Below, one piece after another: positions 26,328 through 38,004 of a stretch of DNA of 64,000 nt. This DNA is from Viscum album. Lineage: Eukaryota > Streptophyta > Magnoliopsida > Santalales > Viscaceae. Below the pieces are notes generated by a model. It ran no database searches and was not told the DNA's origin. It was given only the letters and a program-made list of their open reading frames with translations. Within the stretch, counting starts at the first letter, position 1, and every line of letters starts with the position of its first letter. The stretch spans positions 1,900,430,644 through 1,900,494,643 of the forward strand of contig OY728163.1 in the NCBI GenBank assembly GCA_963277665.1, read 5' to 3'. Position numbers and translations under genes: made by a program.

Positions 26328-27897
26328 TTACCAAGGGACCGTCACGAGTTTTCTTTTAAGAGTACTACCTGTCCAGATGAAAATTTTAATAGCTGTGTTC
26401 ATTTTTTTGATAAGACCAATGGAACATTTGTAAACCATCATAGAGTAGACCATCTTAGAGGAAATAGTGGATTTAACAAGGCAAGTCCTACCTACCATAG
26501 AGAGAGATTTACTCTTCCAAGTGGAAAGTTGGTTAAAAAACTTGATTAACAATAGTGAAAAAGTGGAAAGATTTGGGTCTACCCCAAAAGATGGGGACAC
26601 CAAGGTAAGTTAAGGGTAGAGAGCCTTCTTTTAGACCCAAATCATTGATAATATTACATTTTCTATTGGGAGGAATATTCTTACCAAAAAAGATATAATA
26701 TTTGTTCCAACTTATGGTCTGACCAGAAACCTCCTCATTGTGAGAGAGAGCAGTTTTGAGGTTAAGAATGTTTCTTTTCCCTCCTTGAAGGAAAAGGATG
26801 ATGTCATCTGCATAAAAAAGGTGGTTAGGAGCATTAAAATTTCTGGAGACATGAATAGGTTTCAGTTTATCTTGAACCACTAGACGATTGATCAGTCTAC
26901 TGAGGTAGTCTTCCGCTATTAAAAAGATAATGGTAGAGAGAGGGTCTCCTTGTATGATACCTTTGGTGAATTTAAAGTAACCTTTAGGAGATCCATTGAT
27001 CATAATGGAGATAGTTCCTGAGTTAAAGAGAGTTTGGATCGCAGCGATTAAGTTCGCACTAAAACCAAAACTTTGAAGGACTTTGAAGATAAAACTCCAA
27101 TCCATGGTGTCAAAGTCTTTCCTCATGTCAAGTTTAATAGCTATGTTGCCTCCTCTATTAGGTTTATTCAAGTTTTTGATACATTAATAGGAAATACAGA
27201 TAAAATACTAAATGGATCTACCTTTTATAAAGCCAAATTGGTTCCATGAAACAATTTTGTCAGTAATAGTTGATAGCCTATTAGCAATGATTTTGGTAAT
27301 GATTTTTGTAGAGACTGTTGATGAGAGCAATGGGTCTGAAAAGATAAATTTTAGAGGCATTATCCAATTTAGTGATCAAGGTGAGAAACTGAGCATTGAT
27401 GAATGAGGGAGCACCCCATTTTTGAAAACAGCTTTAACAAGATTACAAAAATATGACTAAACCACATCCCAATAATGTTGGAAGAAACCATTGTTAAAGC
27501 CATAAGGACATGGGGAACTATATGGATTCAGACTAAAGACAATGTCATTGATTTCATGATCCAGTGGCATGTTAAGAAGGAAAGTATTTTCCGCATCAGA
27601 GATCACTAAAGGAACGACCTCAGGAAGGAGTTCTTTATTGTTATCAGGGCCATTAAAGATGGTTTCATAATATAAGACTATATGTTGAGCTATGTCATCA
27701 TCCTTGTCAAAAATCTTGTCCCTATCATTTAGAAAGGTTAGAGGTCTGCAGGCCTTCTTGGTTCTTTGGAGGGAATTATAGAATTTGGTATTTTTCTCCC
27801 CATCAGTTATCCATTTAACTTTATAAGATTTATTTCTCATGTTGTCTTTAAAAGTGAGCAAAGAATTGAGATTGATCGCAACGTTTATTTCTTGCAT
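26328..27897 (-). pseudogene. LINE reverse transcriptase, broken but with intact active site
   Basis: At 27,897-27,457 is the pre-RT linker and RT start (KSYKVKWITDGEKNTKFYNS; then LNPYSSPCPYGFNNGFFQHY, the family's 'kapGpDGf...ff...w'). At 27,171-26,533 is the RT core: IAIKLDMRKDFDTMDWSFIF, then FTKGIIQGDPLSTIIFLIAE, then FYADDIILFLQGGKRNILNL with the catalytic ADD intact, then LTYLGVPIFWGRP. At 26,603-26,328 is the thumb: SMVGRTCLVKSTISSKMVYS. Only a few stops and frame changes separate the pieces, so this copy is better preserved than the LINE at 2.4-5.9 kb. Confidence 0.9.
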
Positions 27898-28249
27898 GGG
27901 GTCATAGTGGAGGTCTGAGTTGGTGCTTTTGTTTTAGAGCTCATCGAGTAATTTCTCAAGAATATTAATGTCATTATTAATTTGTTTGGATTTGGAGTTA
28001 ACTAAGATTTGAGAGTCTATTTGAGGTGTTTTAGTTTGAGATTGCAAGTAAAGGCATCCTTACTATGAGACATGGTGGACCAAAATTTTTTTATGACATG
28101 ATTGCAATCTTCATCAGAGAACAACACATTATTGAAGTAAAAGGGTAATCTAGGTTTCATGTATTTGGAGGAAATGTTTACCAATATGGGATGATGATCA
28201 GAGTTCAGTCTCTAAATAGTGATGCTAGCTATAGTGTCCCATTTATCTA

Positions 28250-29530
28250 AAGCTGGAACATTCATAAAGGATCTGTCCAATTTGGAGGCAACCACTTTAT
28301 TATAATGTATTCTATAATAGGTTTATTTTGAACCAGTGAAATTAATTTCAATAAAATATTGTTATCCTTGATCGTGGTTTTAAATTCTCTCATGGAGATA
28401 TATGCGTGAGATGGGCTGATTTTTTCACTAGAGTTAAGAATAGCATTAAAGTCTCCCAAAAGAACCTAGGGAGCATTGGTGTTGGTGCCTAAATGAGAGA
28501 GATAATTCCAAAGAGTTCTTCTATCTTGGTATTTATTCTTAGCATAAACAAAGGAGAAGAAAGTGCGAGTAACATCAATAGAAAAGGTACAAGTGAGGAT
28601 CTGATCTGAGATACTAAAAATAATTAATTCCTATAAAGATGAATTTGAAAAAATCCACAGAGAATCATCATTTAGATTATTATTTATTGCACCAGAAAAC
28701 ATGTAGTTGTATTGACACAAGTGAGAACATTTAGAGGAGAAATAGATTTTTGGTTCCGCAATAGAAAAAAGAGTAAGGTGATGCATGTTAACCATTATTT
28801 TTAGAACATTTAGGGTGTCATAGTTGGCAATACTCTGATAATTCTAGAAAATGATCTTCATTTAAACTGGAGTTTGGAGTTATAAATACCTTTTTTATTT
28901 TTTCCAGATCCTTTGTTTCTATTAGATCTTCTAACCTCTTGAGTATGAGTGGTCTTTCCTAGTTCAGTATGGGAATTATTTGGAGGTTTATTCAAGTGTG
29001 TAGTCATATCTAAACCTACGATATCCTTTGAAACTGGTGGTAGATCATTGGGACTTTGAGATACTAGATTTTTAGGCTTAGTAACACATTCAACGTTTAT
29101 TACAGTAGGGGGATTGGAGTTACCTGGAACCTTTGGATCCACTACGGACAACAGATTGATAAAATTGGGTGATTTATCCTATTTCAGGGGGTCTTTATGT
29201 TCCTGCATATTTAAAGGTTCTAGAATAATATGTAGAAAATCATGTGCTACTGATTCTAATGATAATATAGAAAAAGTAGTAGAAGTAGTACATATAAACT
29301 ATTTCCCGAGCTGATCTGCTTTGTTGAGAGAGACAGTGTGAGTGGAGGGAGTTGTAATTACAACCAGGTCAATATTTTCGGTGTTTTTTTACAGTATTAG
29401 TTTTTGATTCAGTGTTGTTTATATTGAATAAGTGTGGTGGAATAGATTCATCCACAAGAGAATTAGTGCAGGAGTTTGTGGAACTCTTAGAGCAAAGCAG
29501 AAAATTACTATCATTATTAATATGTGACGG
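28250..29530 (-). pseudogene. LINE ORF1-end/linker and AP endonuclease, broken
   Basis: From 29,151 to 28,858 an open stretch ends in the basic cluster EVRRSNRNKGSGKNKKGIYN, a linker typical of the segment just before the endonuclease. From about 28,860 the endonuclease follows in shifting frames. One block reads FVYAKNKYQDRRTLWNYLSH; then at 28,459 comes GDFNAILNSSEKISPSHAYI, which is the family's 'GDFNavl...EK.Gg' Mg-binding motif with its Asp and Asn intact. Several stops break the frame. In LINEs this enzyme nicks target DNA to prime reverse transcription. Confidence 0.8.
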
Positions 29531-29960
29531 TATCATTTTTCAGGATGAAGGGAATTATGTTGTACAAAAATACTCCCTGGGGGAGGAGATGAAGGTGGTA
29601 AATTATTCATCTTCTTGTGTCATTCATAATTTTTTGTATCCTAAATATCCATCCATGAAATAGATAACATGATATCTATCAGTTTCATTGATAAAAAATT
29701 CTATGATCAGGACCGAGAAGTCATCTTTTAGGAAGTGATGATTGAGATCCCTAAAATCAATAAAATATCTAATCTGTCTATTATTATTTTTGAATGGGAC
29801 TATATTGGCTTGAAATATGGGATATTGGATTTCTCAAATGAACTTTTCCCTGATGCAATTTCAGCCTCTATTTTAGAAGCATGTGTAGGGTGTGTCCTCG
29901 TAGTGGCTTGCTTGTAGCAATAGTGGTCCTCTAGAAGGCCGAAAAGGTGAGTGGCCACAT
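29530..29960 (-). pseudogene. N-terminal half of Tat reverse transcriptase, cut by the LINE
   Basis: Reading down from about 29,930 in shifting frames: THPTHASKIEAEIASGKSSF, then QIRYFIDFRDLNHHFLKDDF, then VIYFMDGYLGYKKL and FTTFIS. These match the Tat RT order 'R.hp..a..i..Ei.kLl..gfi', 'iRvCvDyRDLNkacPkDdFpLP', 'lSFmDgfsGYnQI.m...D..kT.F'. The YVDD half is absent because LINE sequence starts near 29,530. Several stops and frame changes show it was decaying independently. Confidence 0.85.
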
Positions 29961-30780
29961 CGGGATCATGGTATGGAATTTCATTATAGTTATAGGTGAA
30001 AAAAAATTTATTCTTCCATAGTAAGGAAGTGTATTACTCTTTCTATTCAAAATACATGGCCGCACTAATTAGAGTGGGTCATGGGTCCTCTTCGATACCC
30101 ATGTTTATTTCCCTGAGTTCATAAATGGTGGTAGAGACACCCTCCTAAAATGGTGCAGGGGCATCCCTAAGGTCTTCTTCCTCTTCCACTTTCACATCCT
30201 ACTCACATTACACTTCATATGAGGATACAATTATTAATATGAACTCTCTAGAGTTGAGAGAAGTGTCACAATTTTAGCATTTGGAGGCTGAGGCAATTTC
30301 ATCTGACCTGACTGACATCGGGGAATTTTATGGAGAGGACGAGGTGAGGGAATGAAAAGTGTCTTATTTATATTCTTCCTTAGTGTTTTCGGCATGGATT
30401 ATCTAGACCTATGATGATATAATGATGAAATTTCCACTTGAATATTTGTGATTATCTTGGGGGCTAGTGCATTTTTCTGCACTATTAGGCTCAGTGGACA
30501 TGCTTGAAATCATCAGGATTTTTGAATACACATCCAAATAGGGACTCCCACACTCAAACTGATTAATGTGGAGTACATATTCTTCATTGATCTACTTGAA
30601 GGGGTTAGAGGGAACTATTTACAAAGAATTTGGAGTGGTGAACCAATCAATACCATTGGATGGGGGTCACTTCCCCTCCTGCTCATTGAATCCTATATTG
30701 ATATGATATGTCTTGCAATATTTTAATGGGGCATTATCATCATGAAATTTTCCATTCTTTCCAATAATGAAATATTTGAC
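29960..30780 (-). pseudogene. Tat protease-to-RT linker, unrecognisable in detail
   Basis: This lies between protease and RT of the same element. Frames are broken, and I see only scattered acidic stretches typical of this linker. No separate gene is supported on either strand. Confidence 0.4.
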
Positions 30781-30789
30781 TCACTGATG

Positions 30790-31120
30790 GTATGATGAGA
30801 GAATCGCTGCATGATGATGCAACCAGGTTCTTCCTAGAAAGACATTGAAGGCCGTGTTTTGTCGAACCAACCGAAATTATGAGTTGGCTATGAGGTCTCC
30901 AAACCATGTTTTAAATTTTATTTGGCCTAATGGATTCTATTCAATTTTTTCTTAGACTAATAGAATTTTCATACATGATGTTAAATTATCGTCATTACAA
31001 CCCATCTGATGAAGGGTTCACAGTGGGATGCAATTAAATCCAGAGCCATTGTTAATTAAGAATTTTCGGACATCGATACCATTTATCCTTTTAGACACAT
31101 ATAAGGGTTTGATATTTCTC
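30790..31120 (-). pseudogene. Tat aspartic protease, active site mutated
   Basis: The minus strand reads INGIDVRKFLINNGSGFNCI near 31,080-31,025, where the family has 'v.rvLvDnGSa.NvlP'. The catalytic Asp is now Asn (LINNGSG). After a stop the frame continues into NTAFNVFLGRTWLHHHAAIL and SSYHQ near 30,860-30,790, matching the Tat/gypsy hallmark 'aYN.LLGRpWlH...aipSt.hq'. The enzyme would cut the polyprotein during particle maturation; this copy cannot. Confidence 0.85.
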
Positions 31121-32250
31121 TGCATAATGGCCTCGTCATATCAATCCATGAAGGAGATAACAACATGGAATTCTGCAAGATCATTCTCTATTCAATAGAC
31201 ATCAGTGGCAGTCACTTAGACTTAAAACTTCTGGGGGCTTAACAAAGCTTCTATATGTGCTTCCCTGAGTTCTTTTGACAAATTTAGGGCATCTAGGATT
31301 GATAGAATGGATATTATTGAAGCCAATTATTTTAAAATAGCATGTTTCTTCCCTAAATTCCAATGATTCTGGACTTGGGGATTCTCTTTAATGGGTGCTT
31401 TAGGGGCTTGATCATGGGATGAGGATGGGTCCACCCTCGGGACATCAGATGATGGTTCTTCCATGCTTGGTGGGGTTATACTTGCAGGTCTACTTTCACG
31501 TCATGGGTAAGTAGAATTTTTTCCACATTTGATAGATATTCGAGGATGATTGGGCCAGAGTGGATTCCATAGGGGGAAGGAGAATTTCCCTGTTCTTTTT
31601 AGGTTCACTAAAGGGATCTTTAACAAGTTTCTACGACATTGATGTTTTGAGCTGGGATATAGCCAGAAAATTGGTTTCTGCCATGACCACACATTCCTTG
31701 GTATCCTCGGCTACTGTAGGCTCTTCCTATGGTTCTCATATTGGGTGTAGGGAACTCTGGTTCATATCCACACTCATCATCATATAATAGATCCATTAAT
31801 TGAATGACATTAATGGATTTGAAGATGAGTTCCCTATCTAATGATGGGTCTTCCTAATTAACTTATTATAGTAGTTCCTTTTGGTGGGTGGTTCCTATTC
31901 TTTCTGATATTATAGCATAAAATATGAGAGGGTCAAATATAATTTTGGCCATTCCATGGTTTCATCTTCTTTCACTTTCTCTATTACTTTATAGTCCAAC
32001 ATCTTTTTAGATAGTCTACTCTTGGAGGATTGTTGGGATAAGGATGTTAGCTACACTGCATTATGAGCTGTTGGGGGAATATTCGGTTGCTTCAACTATT
32101 CTTTGAGTATTCCATGAGCTCATTTGACTTTTTTTGGGTCATCTAACTATTGATATTCTTCTCCCTTTTGGTGACCAATTATTTCCAATCCTCTCCTTCA
32201 CCCAGGACAGTGGTAGAAATATATTCCACTTGGGATGGTAGTGATCCAAG
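31121..32250 (-). pseudogene. Tat gag-protease spacer
   Basis: A degraded stretch between gag and protease in the same orientation. The + strand open frames here are antisense noise. No motif beyond position identifies it. Confidence 0.4.
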
Positions 32251-32259
32251 TTCGACCTA

Positions 32260-33120
32260 CCCAGAATCTATCATTATTTTCAGGAGGTCTTTAAAGAAAA
32301 ATCATTATTGGATGGCATGTCCTACAATTTTGTGAATGGAACAATAATCTGGCTGGTCCTTGAGACCTACTTCATCATCCCTCTTTAGATATGGTAGAAA
32401 AATAAAATAGAAATTCATGGCATATATAAAATAGAAAAAAACATGGTAATATTAGAATGAGTAAAAATTATTTCCCTTTTCCTCAAATTGGGTTTTACCA
32501 GGTCCCATCCACTTGTCTTGTCAAGGAAGAGGTTGTTGTTGATGTTCAGAAGGCCCTACACAATTCAGTGTTGGCCTGGGAGTAGGAGTAGGTGTAGGGG
32601 TGGATTAAGTGTAATAAAGGACACTTTTGTTATTCCATCACTTTTTCATGGGGATGATGGGACTACCCAAGACTTGAGGTTAGTTCTTTGTAAGGAATTT
32701 TATATCCTTTGGGAAATGGAGTAAAAATACTGAAACCCACTTATATATTTTACTAGGATGAGTGGTGTTCGTAGACCATCACAGAGGTTATCGATTCACG
32801 TAGAAATAATCTCATCTTGGGGGAGATGCCGGTTCCAAGAGTAGGCCAGACCATTCCATCTAGAAATGAAATCTAATACTATTTCATTCTCCCATTGTTT
32901 GTAATTCATGAGAATGTTTATTATTTTTTTGGAAATACCGAGCTGAATTGGAAAAGGAACTACCACTGAAGGTCCTTCTAATCTATTATTGACTGGGCAG
33001 GGAAACTGGTATATCATACAAAGGTTGAAATTTGTAGAGTTCTCATGGAGAATATAAGTTTCACTACTTTTTTTATCTAGGATTCCAAATATTAGATCAT
33101 AGTAAGATGCATAATGCATC
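32260..33120 (-). pseudogene. Tat gag (capsid region and Cys/His motif), broken
   Basis: From 33,119 to 32,796 is an open stretch with KQWENEIVLDFISRWNGLAY, matching the plant gag block 'kQ.egEsvldFi.RWrnLs'. Just upstream is LGISKKIINILMNYKQWENE, where the family has a stretch rich in basic and hydrophobic residues. Near 32,370-32,270 the minus strand reads YCSIHKIVGHAIQ followed by FFKDLLKIMID, matching the zinc-binding tail 'yC.yHr..gHp.e.Cf.LKe.i'. The last Cys ligand is lost to a stop. Gag forms the particle that packages element RNA. Confidence 0.8.
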
Positions 33121-35380
33121 AGATGTTATTCCAGGTCACCTGAGACATTGAACTCTAGGAACATGAGATTCCTAAAATTTGGTGGTAGTAGAACATTACT
33201 CACCCAATCAGTAAGGATTACATTTCATTTGTATCAGAGAACACATTTCTTACATGTCTTCTAATCAATATTCTAATGACTTGATAGTATTAATGATCCC
33301 TTGATGTGTGTCCTTTTGAACCTGAGAATGGGCGGACACAGCAGGGGGTACAATTGGTTTTTCCAAAGACACCAGTATTTGAGGTGAATACCCAATGGGG
33401 GTATCCTTTTTAGATTTTATTGATTCTGTTTCAATTTTTTATTTAATTTAGGTAAATCTTGACATCCTTCTTGGATTGAATTTTGGTAGACTGATGGTAC
33501 CGCCGCTGTCTTTGAAGAGCATTCTGGCCTTGCTTCATTTGTCAGGGTAAACTTTTATGGATGAGGTACACCAAGTAGAAGTGTATGTTGAGGCTTTGGC
33601 AGATGATCCTAAGGAGCATATTCCATAGGATAGGTTCCTTGGAGTAGCTCAGTGTTTTTTCTACTCAACTATTTCATTTATTCCTCTTTCCAAGTGAATA
33701 TTTCCTCGCGTGTGAGGGAAAACTTTTCATTAGGAGGAGGAGGTGGGTCTTATGTGACCTTGTTTTTGTGAATATATCTATTAGTGATTCATAAATGAGT
33801 TAAAGATGTATTATCTGAGGGAGTGACCAAATTTAGGATATACCTCTAGTTTTGGGAATGCATACCTCGAGGTTTGGTTTATATTAGATTCTGATAGGAA
33901 CCATCATCTCCCTGTTCATTAGCATTTGCATCATTTTTGGTGTAGTTTGTAGTACTGAAATCCATGAATTTTACTAATGAATAACACATTATGTGGGCCT
34001 TAACATATAATAAATGGTAGGAGGGATCCTTGCATTCATTTTTAAATATTATTCTTCCATTCCAGAAACCTCTTCGAGTTTCTTGGTGAAGGGTAACTCT
34101 GAGGGAACCTTGATATGGATTTTTCATACACCTCCCTTCTAGGGGACATGAACCAAGAGATGGGATGGAATGGGAGAACTCTATATTTGTCTCCCTCCAT
34201 AATCTGGAAAAGGCTGATGTTTGCTGGGTGGGTGGTTGAGAAAAACATTCCCCTAGCCCCGTAGTCCAGGTTTTCTCCCCTTCCCTTGTTATTATGCCTC
34301 ATCTCAAATTTTTCGGTCTTATGGGGGAATTTTGAGTTAAAAATCCCCCCAGCTCTACAGGCTAGGGAAGATCATGTAATATGGTCGTTTCTACTACTAT
34401 TATCACTTTATTGATCTCACACATTACCATTTGGGTGTGAGTTAGATATTTTTTTAGGTTTTCCTATGAATTATTTTTTTAGGACACGAGCAAAACTTCT
34501 TGATTGGATTCCCTTTGGTGAGAAGCCAACTAAATGTTCTTGGTTGACTAGTTTAGGAGTTTTTAAATTTCTTTCTCTCTTAAAACTTAATGCTTTTGAG
34601 ACATACTCAAGGCCAATTCATGTCTAATATACCTCATTTCCTAATCAAAGAGTTCATTTAATCTCTGTATTGGGATAATGGCGTTACAAGAGTTCATTTC
34701 CAGTGGGTTTTTCTGAACAGGAAGTGGAGTAAAGTAAAAATCTCCATACTACCCCCATCTCCAGATATGAACACCATACAGGGTGTCACCGATAAGGGAA
34801 AAAAACTTGTGTAGTGCATGGAGGTAGGTTAGTTCATGATCTTTCATTCACATATATGATTATGGTCACCACGTAGATGGAAGGGATTCCAGGTTTATTT
34901 GACAACTAAGATTTCTCATTATAGTGACATGGTATGCATACCCATAATAGGGTAAAAATGTCATTTTTAGGTGGTGTAGGGTTTTACAGAGATTGAGAGG
35001 AATTCTATGTATTCATTCCTCTAACAATTCCTGTGGTATATCAAACTGAGAAATTTTTGTGGCCAAAACATAAATGGTATGTTATACTTGGATAATTTTC
35101 ATCTCATGAGTAACATAACCAGTTTTTATTCCTCCATAGATAACTATACTTGATCTACCCAATTTGGACACTTCCTGATGATCTCATCAAAAGTAGCGGG
35201 TCTACTAGGGATCTCGTTGATATGTGAACGGTGTGGAGGTGTCTTAGATGATGAGCAGGAAACCTGTCTATCTCCTAGTTGAGAAATGACATCACATGTT
35301 ATTGAGAGGGTTTCATAAATACTTGAACCTATCCTTCCAATATCTTTTTCATATGATGGATTTCTCATATTTGATTTAGT
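33121..35380 (-). other. 5' coding-like region of the Tat element, not recognised
   Basis: Minus-strand open pieces at 33,879-34,302 overlap in two frames, and another lies at 35,144-35,368. None carries a domain I recognise. The region lies upstream of gag, where some Tat elements (Ogre) have an extra ORF1, so it may be a relic of that ORF or of a long gag N-terminus. Confidence 0.35.
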
Positions 35381-35389
35381 AAGGGGAGT

Positions 35390-35930
35390 ACCACCATGCC
35401 GATATCGGACTTGACTACAGGAAGGATCTTCATAGTTGGTGCTACAATAGAGAGGACTACCATAATAGTTTGTTGTCTAATTATTGGGAGAATTTTTGTA
35501 GTGTAAACCTTGGGGAGAACTATCAAGGTGGATGTCAGAAAGGGGAGGTCCTTCATGCTAAATTTAAATGTCACCATGGGTATGAACTTTATAGTTGATG
35601 CTGTTATGGTGATGACTGCCATCGAAGCTTAGTATCAATTCGCGGGGAGAATTTATTTGGTGTTCATCCTAAGGAGGACCTTCAAGATTTACTAAAAAAA
35701 AGGGGAGGAACTTCTTGTTTCTTGATGTCATTATTGGGAGGGCCTTCATAGTGATATCAATCATGGTAAGGACTACCATCATAGCTTGATGTCTGACTAC
35801 AAAGAGGATTTTTGCAGCATGTACCCTGGGGAGGAACATCAGGCTGGACAACAACAACGGGAGGTATTTCTTTCTGTTTGATCCTCTATCCATGGGGAGG
35901 GATACAGTGACACTCATCATTATATTTTCT
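35390..35930 (-). repeat. Short Gly/Pro/Tyr-coding repeats upstream of gag
   Basis: The + strand shows about 14 variants of gggaggaccttcatag / ggactaccatcatag spaced about 30-45 bases apart. On the minus strand they translate to recurrent YYEGPPNND- or DGSPYHD-like units in one main frame broken by stops. This looks like a low-complexity, proline-rich protein segment that grew by slippage. It lies between gag and the 5' LTR of the Tat element. Confidence 0.6.
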
Positions 35931-36804
35931 CTTTTCATTGATCATTTCTTTATCATGAAGTAATCCTTCATAGTTTCTATGAGGATGATATTTAGAGTTG
36001 TTGGTAATAACATTGTGAGGGGGACCTTTATAACTACTACTACCATTTCCATATTTTGGTAATGGATTGATAGAATCCTAAGACTCTAATGATAGGTGTT
36101 TTATGGAATCATGAACTCTAGATTCTAGAAGATAAGGGTCATAAATGTTCTCTTCATTATACAGTTGATTTTGGAACAATTTATTTTTGGGCGCTCTCTT
36201 GGGGGTGATTGGGACCGCCTGTTGTTGGTAACAACCTTCATATATAGGTTAATGTTTGAGTGGTTATTGTGATACTATTGGGATACACTAACGATCATCT
36301 TGAGTTATGACAAGGATATGTGCCTGCCATGGAGTGGCCAGTATGGGGGACCAGTGTCCCCTAGTTGGAATAAGTATTTTTTCCCAACCGAGTTGTCCAT
36401 TTATCATATAATATGGCCAATGACCCTCCTGGACTTGAGCAAGGATGAAAGTATGCTCCGGAGTGACCATCATGTCATGTGGATGAGTCACCCCAATTGT
36501 GGAGAAGGGGTTATAGGCCCGAATCCTTACTATTTATATAGAGGTGATTATGTCTTGAAAGGTTTGGAGGATATGATCAGGAATTGATATATAACCCCCA
36601 TCATTTCTAGGATGTGTTGAGATACATATTTGGATGTAATGGGGATATATTCCCATTCTGATTTCAGAGAATGAATATGTTCTTTCTTTGGTCCTCTATG
36701 TTTTTATAGTGGGTATTGGCATTTTTCTTGTATCAGGGTAGAGTAATGAGTCTACCCCTGATTTATTTTTGGATACACCTTCTATTTTCTTGGGTTTCCA
36801 TTAT

Positions 36805-37260
36805 ATTTGGTTGATGTTATTCTTATTTGTGAGTAAGGATTTTCATATTTTATTATCTTACTGCATTTTTCTGATGATATTGATATGAATTTTCAAGAAT
36901 TTTAATCTGGTTATATTTGTTCTCCACCATATTTGACTGTTGGGATTCTCATTCTATGGAAGGGATATATGCCTGCCTGTAGTTTACCATTCTATTTGGA
37001 TGATGGGAATGGTACACATCAATAGGGATTTACATATTCTCATAGCCATTTTAAAACCTATTTGGATGATGGGATTCATGTACAACTATTGGGAGTTTCA
37101 TCTTCCTATTATTCACCACTCTATTTTCATGACAGCCTTGGTGATCGTTAATGGTAATTTGCGCTTTCTCGTAATATGCCACCGTATTTTCATGTTGGGA
37201 TTCAGAATAGGGAGTATGAATATATGTCTGCATGTGGTATTCTATAATATTATCATAGAG
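36805..37260 (-). repeat. 63-bp tandem repeat (21 codons), about 7 copies
   Basis: A 'ttggatgatgggattc' core recurs at 36,935, 36,998, 37,064, about 37,127 and 37,191, with weaker units near 36,810 and 36,873. Spacing is 63 bases (one 66), a multiple of three. On the minus strand the core encodes ESHHPNR/ESQHENT-like His-rich units of 21 residues. The array also leaves a 111-codon frame open on the + strand, which I take as a by-product. A coding origin in the Tat 5' region is inferred. Confidence 0.65.
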
Positions 37261-37280
37261 GATCTCTTACTCTAGAATTA

Positions 37281-38004
37281 GGGTGATGAATTGTTCTTGA
37301 TTATATGTTCACCACCCTTGGAGAGCATCCTGGGGGACCTGTGTTCGTTGAACATCAGTAGGAGCCCTCATTGTGACATCTTCTTCAGAGTGAGGATACT
37401 AGGCCGCATGGTTTTGACGGTGAAGTATTCTGGTAGGGGCCCTTGAGAGGAACCCATAAGAAGAATGGGAGAAGTTATTGGTGACAAATTAATCCACCTC
37501 CCTAAGATAAGGGGGGTACTCATTGTCACATTCTAGGGATAATCTCCTGAAACGATTAGAGACATCTAGTAGAGCTGCCCGATTCTGGGCTGTCGACAAC
37601 TACTAAGTGGGTGGAGTCTGAGATTTCATTGACTAGAGGGCCTATAATTTTGGCTCTATTGTTGGGAGAGTGTATTTATGATTGTAATCCCAGATGAGTG
37701 CATTTTATAACTAGTTTTGGAGATGCTGGGTGGGTAACAGAGTCCTATGCTTCCTGGAGGGCCCAGTCAGCTATGTAGTGGTTGACACAGATGTCTGTGA
37801 GAAATTATAAGATTTTATTGGATTGAAGGAATCTCTGAAGAATGAATAAAATATATTTGAAAATTAAACTCAACAAAACCCCATCAATGTATCATCTCAT
37901 GACCACATGTATAATTTATGATATTTCTTGTACCTCTTACCTTTTATATGTTAAAGGGGCATGAGGCAAGGTAACCCTTCCACCTGAGTTAAGAATTCAT
38001 ATCG
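37281..38004. other. Region expected to hold the Tat leader/PBS; nothing clear
   Basis: No tRNA-complementary primer site could be seen. The LTR copy on the right begins only near 38,005-38,028, about 430 bases short of the LTR end seen in the other copies. A deletion here could have removed the PBS. Confidence 0.4.

Larger units (their letters stand above)
24670..29530 (-). mobile_element. Near full-length LINE nested in the Tat RT/RNase H region
   Basis: A minus-strand plant L1-type element, with order from high to low coordinates: ORF1/linker (about 29,530-28,858), AP endonuclease (28,860-28,250), RT (27,900-26,330), zf-RVT (about 25,800-25,550), RNase H (25,230-24,850). The right edge is where Tat RT codons stop near 29,530. 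The left edge is where Tat RNase H resumes near 24,660. About 0.9 kb of expected Tat RT/RNase H is missing between these edges, so the insertion came with a deletion or later loss. No clear poly(A) is seen at the left end. Confidence 0.8.

Noticed and set aside
28858..29151. Independent host gene with a basic RRSNRNKG tail
   Set aside because: It sits directly upstream of the LINE endonuclease in the same strand, and the basic cluster is typical of the LINE linker.
36940..37275. 111-codon + strand frame with repeated IWMMG units
   Set aside because: The repeat period is a multiple of three, so both strands stay open. The element's coding strand here is minus, so I treat the + frame as a by-product.
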